Shown: piece by piece, positions 5,839 to 12,541 of the stretch
Numbering within the stretch: the first letter of the stretch is position 1
Layout of the letters: every line of letters begins with the position of its first letter
Position numbers and translations under genes: made by a program
DNA from: Alphaproteobacteria bacterium
GTDB taxonomy: Bacteria > Pseudomonadota > Alphaproteobacteria > UBA8366 > GCA-2717185
Reading direction: 5' to 3'
DNA length: 12,541 nucleotides
Assembly: GCA_016764135.1 (NCBI GenBank)
Contig: JAESSL010000017.1
Coordinates: 8,321-20,861 of the forward strand
Notes under the pieces: generated by a model
Seen by the model: the letters and a program-made list of their open reading frames with translations, nothing else
What the model was told of the DNA's origin: nothing
Databases searched by the model: none

Positions 5839-6264
5839 GGGCCTGACGACGAAGACGGAACAGCCCGCGTGGCGGACAACCTTGGCGGCGTTGGGGCCCA
5901 GCAAAAACGCCTCGAGACCGGGACGATGCGCCCCCATAACGATCAGGTCGCCGCCAGTTTTTTTCACCGATTTCAAAATTTCATCGTAAATGGATCCGGT
6001 GGCGACAATCGATTTTCTTTTAACGTCCGCAGGAACCGCTTTCGCGACAAACGCCTCCAGACGCTCCAGCGTACTGGCGCGCGATTTTTCCTCAAAATCC
6101 TTCGGAAAATATTGCGCGACAATTGTCATTCCAAACCCCGGTACAACCGTCAAAAAATGAAACCGGGTTTCCGAACCCTGACGTAACGCCAGGGCCGCCT
6201 CCAGCACGCGCTCTGAAAATTCACCGTCTTCCAGATCAATCGGAACCAGTATGTTGTCAAACAT
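5836..6264 (-). CDS. Universal stress protein, UspF/UspG-like, linked to TRAP operon
   Basis: The 142-residue protein is a single Usp domain. It starts with the typical strand MFDNILVPIDLED (Asp10 in the nucleotide-binding position). The family signature GDLIVMGAHRPGLEAFLLGP, followed by NAAKVVRHAGCSVFVVRP, spans residues 105-142. The GAHRPG...LLG.NAA.VVRHA form is that of the UspF/G branch, which binds ATP. Where most members have Ser or Thr after the last Gly (LLGS), this protein has Pro124. It starts 12 bases after the TRAP permease stop codon, so it is almost surely in that operon. A comparable arrangement is known from Halomonas elongata TeaABC-TeaD, where the Usp protein influences ectoine transport. 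A similar role here is inference. The ribosome site GGGAG lies about 8 bases before the ATG. Confidence 0.93.
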   Translation of the reverse strand: MFDNILVPIDLEDGEFSERVLEAALALRQGSETRFHFLTVVPGFGMTIVAQYFPKDFEEKSRASTLERLEAFVAKAVPADVKRKSIVATGSIYDEILKSVKKTGGDLIVMGAHRPGLEAFLLGPNAAKVVRHAGCSVFVVRP

Positions 6265-6276
6265 AAAGCATTCTCC

Positions 6277-8841
6277 CTATACGGCGTCGCGTCGTCGACG
6301 TTGACGCATAATCACCAACGCCAACAGCAACAAAACAGGTATATACATCAGCTGCTTCGGCGGTCGGTCAGACTTTATCTGCACATTCACGATTTCAAAA
6401 TCCAGATCGACGCCGGCTTTTTGCGCCGGACTGCCAAACCCAATGTTATCGACTATGGCTTTCGTCCCGTCGAAACGGAGCGTCATCCCAAGCGCCACCA
6501 TACGGTCCAGGGCCTTGCCCGGCTCTCCCATAGGCAGGGTGACGAGCTTGTTCACATCATGACCGTCTATATTTATGCCGGCAATTCGAAACGTCAGGAA
6601 CTCTCCCTCAGCAATGTTATCCGACACTGCCAGGACTTCGGCGCCCGGCAGGTCCACCGTTGGCGCGTATAGCTGATCCATCCAGTATCCGGGACGAAAC
6701 AGGGTAAACGCGACCAGAAGCAAGACCGCCGTTTCCCACAGCTTGCTTTTGGTCAGAAAATAACCCTGCGTCGCCGCCGCAAATATCAGCATCGCGCCAA
6801 GCGCCACAACAATTGTGCCGACGAGATGTATCGGGCCCTGAATGCCAATCATCAACAATTCAGTATTGAAGATAAACAGGAACGGCAATATCGCGGTTCG
6901 GATATCGTACATGAAGCCTTGCAGGCCGGTTTTTATCGGATCGCCTTTTGATATGGCCGCAGCGGCGAACGCCGCCAAACCCACAGGCGGCGTATCATCC
7001 GCCAGAATACCAAAGTAGAACACAAACAGATGCGCCGCGATCAAGGGCACGATCAGCCCCGCCTGTGCGCCGAGCGTCACGATGACCGGGGCCATCAGAC
7101 TGGACACAACGATGTAGTTCGCCGTTGTCGGCAAGCCCATGCCCAGCACCAGACTGATGATGGCGGTGAAGATGAGGATCAGGATCAGATTGCCGCCTGA
7201 GATCAGTTCAACAAATTCAACCATCACCTGACCGATACCCGTCAAAGTGATCGTACCCACAATAACGCCCGCCGCCGCAGTTGCGACGCCGATGCCAATC
7301 ATATTTCGGGCGCCGGCGATCAGGCCCTGGATCAAATCCGTAAAACCTTCGCGAACTTTCTCGGCTTCATTGCCGCCTTCGCCCCGGAACAGCGCCATAA
7401 TCGGCTTTTGCGTAATGACGATGAAAACCATGAAAATCGTCGCCCAGAACGCCGACAAGCCGGGTGACAGACGTTCCACCGTCAACAACCAGACCAGCAC
7501 CACAACCGGCAACAGGAAATGCAGCCCCGCTTTAACCGTCGGCCCGATTTCCGGCAATTCATCCATATCGTCGAAGGGTAAGTCCGGCACGCGCGACGCA
7601 TACCCCAGAAGACCGATATACGACACGGCGAGAATGACAGCGAACGCCCACCCGGTCGCCTCCCCCGTAACGCTCTTCAGGACCTCAACCGCAGGCGGCA
7701 AGGCGAATACCAGCGCACCCAGAACAATCGCGACGCTGAGAAAGCCGATCGCCTTTCCTTTCGCATCCATTTTATGAATGCGCGGAAGCCCTTCCATACC
7801 CGCTTTCAACGCTTCCAGATGAACAATATAGATCAGCGCGATATAGGAAATGACGGCGGGTAAAAACGCGTGTTTGATGACCTCGACATACGAAATTCCA
7901 ACATATTCAACCATCAGAAACGCCGCCGCTCCCATGATTGGCGGCATCAATTGACCATTGGTCGACGACGCCACTTCCACCGCGCCCGCGCGTTCGGCCG
8001 AAAACCCGACCTTTTTCATCAGGGGGATCGTGAAGGTGCCCGTGGTGACGACATTAGCGATCGACGAGCCGGAAATCATGCCCGTCAGCGCCGATGAAAC
8101 CACCGCCGCCTTGGCCGGACCGCCCCGCAAATGCCCCATCATGGCGAAAGCCACGCGAATGAAATAATTACCAGCGCCCGCTTTTTCCAACAACGATCCG
8201 AACAGAACGAACAAAAACACCATGGTGGCCGAAACGCCGATCGCAACGCCGAATACGCCTTCAGTATACAACCAGTAATGCGACGCGCCCTTGTTCAACG
8301 ACGCGCCTTTATGCGCAATGACGTCCGGCATATAGGCGCCGGCGAAGGTGTACACGAGGAAGATGGCCGCAACGACCATCAGCGGCGGCCCCAGGGCCCG
8401 TCGGGTCGCCTCCAGTAACAACAGCACCCCGACAACACCGACAACAACATCCGTCGTCGTTGGGTCGCCCGGACGATCGGACAGCGCTTCGCTGAACACA
8501 ATCAGATAAAGGCAGGTGCAGGAGGCGACAATCGCCAAAACCCAGTCCAGAACCGGGATGTAGTCACGCGGCGATCTTTTTAACGCCGGGTAGCTGAGAA
8601 ATGCGAGAAAGATTGAAAACGTCAGGTGAAATTCCTTCACCATGCTTTCATGCATCCAGGGCGTAAATTCCAGCACCAGCGGCGACGAGACATAGAGCTG
8701 AAACAGCGACCAGGCGAGCGCTGTATAAAATAGTAATTGATGAACAACAGGGTTGCTGGGATTGCGCCCGCCCGTATCGGACTCGGCAATCATCGCCTCA
8801 AGTTCGGCGCTCGAAACGTCGTCCGTTGCACTATCAGACAT
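6277..8841 (-). CDS. TRAP transporter fused permease, 4TM/12TM (TAXI type), DUF3394 tail
   Basis: This 854-residue inner-membrane protein combines the small (DctQ-like) and large (DctM-like) TRAP permeases. After a polar N-terminus (1-30), the 4TM part covers about 35-120. The DctM part then runs to about 690, with the family signature at 241-310 (GPAKAAVVSSALTGMISGSS, then TTGTFTIPLMKKVGF, ASSTNGQLMPPIMGAAAFLM). The C-terminal 150 residues fit DUF3394. They include a PDZ-like segment (IGFGSPAQKAGVDLDFEIVNV), presumably periplasmic, a last helix, and a basic end (RQRRRR). It would move the ligand of the TAXI binding proteins inward using an ion gradient. I chose ATG 8841 because AGGGGA lies 5 bases upstream; the GTG codon just before it (8844) is too close to that site. 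It follows the binding-protein gene by about 147 bases holding a hairpin. Confidence 0.96.
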   Translation of the reverse strand: MSDSATDDVSSAELEAMIAESDTGGRNPSNPVVHQLLFYTALAWSLFQLYVSSPLVLEFTPWMHESMVKEFHLTFSIFLAFLSYPALKRSPRDYIPVLDWVLAIVASCTCLYLIVFSEALSDRPGDPTTTDVVVGVVGVLLLLEATRRALGPPLMVVAAIFLVYTFAGAYMPDVIAHKGASLNKGASHYWLYTEGVFGVAIGVSATMVFLFVLFGSLLEKAGAGNYFIRVAFAMMGHLRGGPAKAAVVSSALTGMISGSSIANVVTTGTFTIPLMKKVGFSAERAGAVEVASSTNGQLMPPIMGAAAFLMVEYVGISYVEVIKHAFLPAVISYIALIYIVHLEALKAGMEGLPRIHKMDAKGKAIGFLSVAIVLGALVFALPPAVEVLKSVTGEATGWAFAVILAVSYIGLLGYASRVPDLPFDDMDELPEIGPTVKAGLHFLLPVVVLVWLLTVERLSPGLSAFWATIFMVFIVITQKPIMALFRGEGGNEAEKVREGFTDLIQGLIAGARNMIGIGVATAAAGVIVGTITLTGIGQVMVEFVELISGGNLILILIFTAIISLVLGMGLPTTANYIVVSSLMAPVIVTLGAQAGLIVPLIAAHLFVFYFGILADDTPPVGLAAFAAAAISKGDPIKTGLQGFMYDIRTAILPFLFIFNTELLMIGIQGPIHLVGTIVVALGAMLIFAAATQGYFLTKSKLWETAVLLLVAFTLFRPGYWMDQLYAPTVDLPGAEVLAVSDNIAEGEFLTFRIAGINIDGHDVNKLVTLPMGEPGKALDRMVALGMTLRFDGTKAIVDNIGFGSPAQKAGVDLDFEIVNVQIKSDRPPKQLMYIPVLLLLALVIMRQRRRRDAV

Positions 8842-8862
8842 CACAGTCCCCTATATTTACAC

Positions 8863-8879
8863 GCGAGTAAAATTCTCGC
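8863..8879 (-). promoter_or_regulatory. Small hairpin in the leader of the fused permease gene
   Basis: GCGAG 8863-8867 and CTCGC 8875-8879 form a 5-bp stem with a 7-base loop, about 22 bases upstream of ATG 8841. It could affect translation or mRNA stability. The stem is short, so this may be chance. Confidence 0.25.
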
Positions 8880-8926
8880 TCACCAACCTTTTAAAATAGA
8901 GAAAAGAATACGCTTCCAGGCACTCG

Positions 8927-8964
8927 AAAAGAGGAAGGCGCAATGCAGATCCACCGCGCCTTCC
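8927..8964 (-). terminator. Intercistronic hairpin, partial terminator after the binding-protein gene
   Basis: A perfect 9-bp stem (GGAAGGCGC 8933-8941 with GCGCCTTCC 8956-8964) has a 14-base loop. On the minus strand it is followed by TCTTTT. It lies 25 bases after the binding-protein stop and about 90 bases before the permease start. Such hairpins commonly let a binding protein be made in excess of its permease, by partial termination or by protecting the upstream mRNA. Confidence 0.6.
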
Positions 8965-8988
8965 CTGTTATCATCGAGTCTTCATTGC

Positions 8989-9960
8989 CTATTTAAGGAG
9001 TCCCGCTTCCTTGTAATACTTGGCCGCGCCGTCGTGCAGTGGCGCCGACAGACCATCCTTGATCATTTCGGACTTTTTCAAGCCAGCGAACGCGGGGTGC
9101 AGTTTCCGGAAACTATCGAAGTTTTCAAAAACCGCCTTCACAACGTGATACACGGTGTTTTCGCTTGTATTGATCGACGAAACGAACGTCGCGCCAACGC
9201 CAAATGTTTTCGTATCCGACGGATTGCCGCGATACATGCCGCCCGGCACAGTTGCTGAGCGGTAGAAATCGTTGTCGGCGATCAGCTTGTCCACGGCCGC
9301 GCCGGAGACCTCAACCAATACCGTATCGCACGAGGTCGTGGCTTCCTTGATCGATCCACTCGGATGGCCAACGGTGAACACCATGGCGTCGATCTTGTTA
9401 TCGCACAACGCCTTGGATTGTTCAGACGACTTCAATTCCGACGCAAGGGCGAACGTGCTCTTGGTCCAGCCCAACGCCTTCATCAGCACTTCCATCGTGC
9501 CGCGCTGACCCGATCCGGGATTGCCGATATTGACCCGTTTACCCTTGAGATCCATGATATTCTTGATGCCCGAATCCTTACGGGCGACCACGGTAAAGGG
9601 CTCCGGATGGACGGAAAACACCGCGCGAAGGCCAGAGAATTTACCTTTTTTCGAAAACTTTGAGGTTCCGTTATAGGCGTGATACTGCCAATCGGATTGA
9701 GCGACGCCCATATCCAGCTCACCGGCGCGAATGGTGTTGATGTTGTAAACCGACCCGCCCGTGCTTTCGACCGAGCACCGAATGCCGTGTGATTTACGGT
9801 TTTTGTTCACCAGCCGACAAATTGCGCCGCCCGTGGGATAATAAACGCCCGTAACGCCGCCTGTGCCAATCGTCACGAATTCCGCCGCCCCACTGGACTG
9901 CGCAAAGACAAGGCCACCCGCGAACGCGGCGCCAACAACCAGGAATCGCTTGAGTTTCAT
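8989..9960 (-). CDS. TAXI family TRAP transporter solute-binding protein
   Basis: The 323-residue protein is a periplasmic binding protein. A Sec signal peptide (MKLKRFLVVGAAFAGGLVFA, cleavage near SGAA|E27) precedes the mature part. The TAXI hallmark is at 31-52 (IGTGGVTGVYYPTGGAIC, then RLVN), followed by CSVESTGGSVYN at 62-73 and the GVAQSDW stretch near 86-92. Cysteines C48 and C62 are the pair often seen in this family. The second lobe contains DLKGKRVNIGNPGSGQRGTM and a C-terminal SEMIKDGLSAPLHDGAAKYY region typical of the family. It should capture a small organic acid or amino acid and hand it to the fused permease encoded 147 bases downstream. A few TAXI proteins bind glutamate-like ligands, but the substrate here is not readable. 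Start ATG 9960 has AGGGAG/AGGTGA upstream. Confidence 0.95.
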   Translation of the reverse strand: MKLKRFLVVGAAFAGGLVFAQSSGAAEFVTIGTGGVTGVYYPTGGAICRLVNKNRKSHGIRCSVESTGGSVYNINTIRAGELDMGVAQSDWQYHAYNGTSKFSKKGKFSGLRAVFSVHPEPFTVVARKDSGIKNIMDLKGKRVNIGNPGSGQRGTMEVLMKALGWTKSTFALASELKSSEQSKALCDNKIDAMVFTVGHPSGSIKEATTSCDTVLVEVSGAAVDKLIADNDFYRSATVPGGMYRGNPSDTKTFGVGATFVSSINTSENTVYHVVKAVFENFDSFRKLHPAFAGLKKSEMIKDGLSAPLHDGAAKYYKEAGLLK

Positions 9961-10100
9961 TTCACCTACTCCCTATTTCGTTCAATAAATCGCTCAGGGG
10001 GCGCCAGACCGTTCGTCTAGCTTAAGTTATGAGGAATGAGAAAATTTCATTCAAATACCCATTAAACCTACCCTAATTTGAGCATCTTGCCGGAAATTTT

Positions 10101-10135
10101 CAATTTTGTCGACAGTCAATAACGCGCCAAAATTG
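10101..10135. promoter_or_regulatory. Inverted repeat upstream of the TAXI binding-protein gene, possible operator
   Basis: CAATTTTG 10101-10108 and CAAAATTG 10128-10135 are perfect 8-base inverted arms with a 19-base spacer. The spacer holds the palindrome GTCGAC (10108-10113) and, on the minus strand, TTGACT (10119-10114), which resembles a -35 box. The element lies in the 213-base gap between the two binding-protein genes. It could be an operator for a separate promoter or a weak terminator of the upstream gene. I see no convincing -10 box. Confidence 0.35.
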
Positions 10136-10173
10136 CACCCTGCCTGGGAACGGCAACATACGAAAATCAGGGA

Positions 10174-11151
10174 CTATTTTGCGGACGCGGCGCCCTTATG
10201 CGTCATCACGCCCTTGAGTCCTTGCGTCAACGCGGCGGCGTCCAGAGTCGCGAAAGCCGCATGTGAATTTCGATACCGGTCGAGATCATCCCGCACGGCC
10301 CGAAACACCGTTTCCACGACATGGGTCGATACATTGGCGCGGGACGCCAACACCGCGCGCACGCCAAAGCTCAGCGTTCTGACGGCGCCGTAGGCATCAC
10401 CAGGAATGACGAGATGCGATAATTCCGGTCGTCCCGCGATTATTTTTTTCACCACGGCGTCGGGAATCGGGAGCAATTTAGCGCCGCATCGCTTTATCAA
10501 TGTCGCCACCGCAGCCGATGGATGCGCCGTCACTATGGCGGCGATGTCGATTTCACCGGCGCAAAAAGCTTTTTCCTGCGCCATGGCGTCAATCTCGACA
10601 ACTTTGGCGAAGTCGTCCCGGTCCAGATTCAAGCTTCGCAACAACATCCCCAGATACATCCGGTGATACGTCGTCGGCGGCCCCAGATTGATGCGTTTCC
10701 CCCGAAGGTCCGAAAGCGTCTTTATTGCATCGTCCCGTACGAAGACGCTCAAGGCCTCTCCATGAAGCGACAAAACCGTCCGCAAACTTTTGTCGGCGCC
10801 CGCGTCATGGAAGACGCCGGTTCCTTTGCGAGCCTGCAATAGCCAGTCCGACTGGACGATAGCAAAGTCCACCCGGCCGGCCCGAAGCGCCCGGAGATTT
10901 TCAATGGAATTAGCGTTGCTTTCGACCTGACAGCGCAAATTCGGGCCCTGCGCGCGTTCGCAAATAGACCCGGCGACCGCGAAATAAAACCCAAACGGAG
11001 GGCCGCCGCCGATTGTAATCGTCTCGTGCGTCGCTGGAGAGGTGGCGGGTTTCGTCTGTGATTGCGCCACAACGCTGGAAACACCCAGCGAAAAAACCAG
11101 CACGGACGCCGCAAGCATCACCGCGCACCGCCCGGCGGATCGAAAAATCAT
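10174..11151 (-). CDS. Second, divergent TAXI family TRAP solute-binding protein
   Basis: From ATG 11151 the product has 325 residues. A signal peptide (MIFRSAGRCAVMLAASVLVF, cleavage near VVA|Q30) precedes a mature TAXI fold: ITIGGGPPFGFYFAVAGSIC at 45-64, RCQVESNANSIENLRALRAG at 73-92 and VDFAIVQSDW at 94-103. The second lobe has DLRGKRINLGPPTTYHRMYL. Compared with its neighbour, the TGG-TGVYYPTGG loop reads GGGPPFGFYFAVAG, and the ESTGGS loop reads ESNANS. The ligand or role may therefore differ. C64 and C74 are kept. A TTG at 11166 would start the protein five residues earlier and overlap the aminotransferase stop as TTGA. That fits translational coupling, but neither start has a good ribosome site. 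It may share the one permease or act as a ligand sensor; both are inference. Confidence 0.9.
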   Translation of the reverse strand: MIFRSAGRCAVMLAASVLVFSLGVSSVVAQSQTKPATSPATHETITIGGGPPFGFYFAVAGSICERAQGPNLRCQVESNANSIENLRALRAGRVDFAIVQSDWLLQARKGTGVFHDAGADKSLRTVLSLHGEALSVFVRDDAIKTLSDLRGKRINLGPPTTYHRMYLGMLLRSLNLDRDDFAKVVEIDAMAQEKAFCAGEIDIAAIVTAHPSAAVATLIKRCGAKLLPIPDAVVKKIIAGRPELSHLVIPGDAYGAVRTLSFGVRAVLASRANVSTHVVETVFRAVRDDLDRYRNSHAAFATLDAAALTQGLKGVMTHKGAASAK

Positions 11152-11162
11152 ATCGCGTAAAC

Positions 11163-12496
11163 TCAAGAGTCGATCGAGGCTAACGCCGCGTCCAACGCAA
11201 CGCCCAGCTTATCGACGATTTCTTCAATATGCGATTCATTGACGATAAAAGGCGGCGCCAAAAGCACCTGATCTCCCTGTTTTCCGTCGATGACGCCGCC
11301 GCTTGGATAACAGATCAGGCCCTGGGCCATCGCTTCGCGTTTAACCCGCGCGTGCAATTGGACATCCGGCGAAAAGGGCGCCTTTGTCGTCCGGTCCGCC
11401 ACCAGCTCCATGCCGCGAAACAGGCCCCGACCGCGAATGTCGCCAATATGGGGATGATTGCCAAAACGGTCCTGCAGGGCGTCGTCGAGCTTTACGCCCA
11501 TATCCCGGACATTGGCGATCAGCCCTTCTTCCTCGATCACCGTTTGCACGGCCAGGGCGGCGGCGCACGCAACGGGATGCCCCAGATACGTATGGCCATG
11601 CTGAAAGCTGCCGGATCCGTTGCTTATGGCGTCATAGATATGTTTTGACGAAACCATGGCGCCAATGGGTTGATACCCGCCGCCCAGCCCCTTGGCGCAG
11701 GTCAGGATATCCGGTGCGATCCCATCCTGCTCGCAGGCGAATTTCGTCCCCGTTCGACCCATGCCGCACATGACTTCATCCAGGATCAGCAAAACGCCGT
11801 ATTTATCGCAAATTTCACGAATGCGCTTGAAATATCCCGGCACCGAAGGCGCGGCGCCCAGCGTGGCGCCGACGACCGGCTCCGCCAGAAAGGCCATGAC
11901 CGAGTCTTCGCCCAATTCCAGAATCTTGGTCTCCAGCTCATTGGCGACGCGCAGACCGTATTCCGCCTCGCTCTCGTCGTCCCACCGGTCGCGATAGGCG
12001 TAACAGGGCGCAATATGATGCGCGTCGAGCAGAATTGGCTGAAAGGGTTCGCGCCGCGCCATGTTGCCGCCGACGGACAGCGCGCCCAGCGTATTGCCGT
12101 GATAACTCTGACGACGGGCGATGAAATGGCGGCGCTGAGGTTGACCAATTTCAATAAAATACTGACGCGCCAGCTTCATTGAGGCTTCGATCGCTTCGGA
12201 TCCGCCGGACACAAAATAAACCCGGTCCAGATCGCCCGGCGCATTCTCCATCAACTTGTCAGCCAGCGCCTCCATCGGGCGGTTGCTGAAAAACCCTGTA
12301 TGGCGAAGGATATTTCATCGACCTGAGCCTTTATGGCCTCAATCACTTTCGGGTGGGAATGCCCCAGACACGACACCGCCGCGCCGCCGGACCCGTCCAG
12401 ATACTTTTTCCCATCCGCATCGTAGATATAAACGCCCTCGCCGCGCACAGCGATGGGCAGCGCCGATTGCGCCTGTCGTTGAAATACATGAGTCAT
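11163..12496 (-). pseudogene. Class III (PLP-dependent) aminotransferase, frameshifted
   Basis: Two adjoining frames together give a nearly complete fold-type I, class III aminotransferase of about 444 residues, a normal family length. The N-terminal frame starts at ATG 12496 (GGAG 5 bases upstream): MTHVFQRQAQSALPIAVRGE, then GVYIYDADGKKYLDGSGGAA and GHSHPKV. It runs to EISFA near 12302, then goes out of frame. The second frame resumes with HTGFFSNRPMEALADKL and continues to TGA 11165-11163. Inserting one base between 12301 and 12304 (minus-strand GCCAT to GCCCAT) restores FAHTGFFSNRP, as expected of the family. Restored numbering puts SGGSEA at about 97-102, YHG at 132-134, ILDEVMCGMGRTG with the PLP-binding Asp at about 240, and AKGLGGGYQP with the Schiff-base Lys at about 269, all intact. 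It could be an omega-amino-acid or similar transaminase. A sequencing error is as likely as a true mutation. Confidence 0.88.
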
Positions 12497-12503
12497 GTCA
12501 TCT

Positions 12504-12541
12504 CCAAATTTCGCGCCGGTCCAAATTTCGCGCCGGTCCAA
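12504..12541. repeat. 17-bp tandem direct repeat upstream of the aminotransferase gene
   Basis: CCAAATTTCGCGCCGGT occurs at 12504-12520 and again, identical, at 12521-12537. The window then ends in CCAA, the start of a third copy. On the minus strand the innermost copy runs into the GGAG ribosome-binding site of the aminotransferase gene. The array is in the 5' leader or promoter region and may continue beyond the window. Confidence 0.85.

Noticed and set aside
7247..7777. Plus-strand open frame of 176 codons inside the fused permease gene
   Set aside because: It is low-complexity and rich in Thr, Pro and Ser, as expected for the reverse of a membrane-protein gene, and has no family match that I recognise.
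12251..12541. Separate short gene upstream of the aminotransferase
   Set aside because: Its protein is plainly the N-terminus of the same aminotransferase up to the frameshift. The TTG start at 12541 lies in the tandem repeat, and ATG 12496 has a strong ribosome site.
1..12541. Defence island, prophage, biosynthetic cluster or other new multi-gene system
   Set aside because: No nuclease, toxin, reverse transcriptase, integrase, capsid or assembly-line enzyme was seen. All larger genes fall in transport, metabolism or known domain families.

Overview
The window looks like chromosomal DNA from an alphaproteobacterium, probably a marine or aquatic member of the Rhodospirillales or a relative. 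This rests on a DUF2336 protein (a family largely confined to Alphaproteobacteria), two TRAP-transporter loci of different classes, and moderate G+C judged by eye. No rRNA, tRNA, CRISPR array, insertion sequence or phage gene was seen. No stretch over about 300 bases lacks a gene; the largest gap is about 213 bases (9961-10173).

Left part, plus strand (1-1795). The 3' end of a DctM-type TRAP large permease is followed by a long DctQ-type small permease and a small four-helix membrane protein of unknown function. The permease order (large, then small) is the reverse of the usual one. A GC-rich hairpin separates the DctQ gene from the small membrane protein.

Middle part (1796-5661). On the minus strand are a CBS-CBS-BON protein and, just upstream of it, a 2TM-domain membrane protein. 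A small exported protein with two cysteines is divergent from that pair and convergent with a DUF2336 protein. Beyond these lies a His-rich DUF6969-like protein. Hairpins and short direct-repeat arrays sit at the 3' ends of several of these genes.

Right part, minus strand (5700-12541). This is a TAXI-type TRAP locus. In transcription order it has a class III aminotransferase broken by an apparent one-base frameshift near 12302, a divergent TAXI solute-binding protein overlapping or abutting it, a second canonical TAXI binding protein, a fused 4TM/12TM TRAP permease with a DUF3394 tail, and a UspF/G-type universal stress protein 12 bases further on. A terminator follows. The layout suggests sodium-driven uptake of an organic acid or amino compound, with the aminotransferase possibly acting on the imported substrate and the Usp protein possibly tuning transport; the substrate cannot be read from sequence.

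The most unusual structure is a set of short tandem arrays placed directly at stop codons. The clearest, at the end of the uspA-like gene, is five 7-base units that each begin with a stop triplet, giving stops in all three frames. A related 11-base array overlaps the DUF2336 stop codon, and a 16-base array follows the stop at 1795. I found no clear new multi-gene system; most genes belong to known families.
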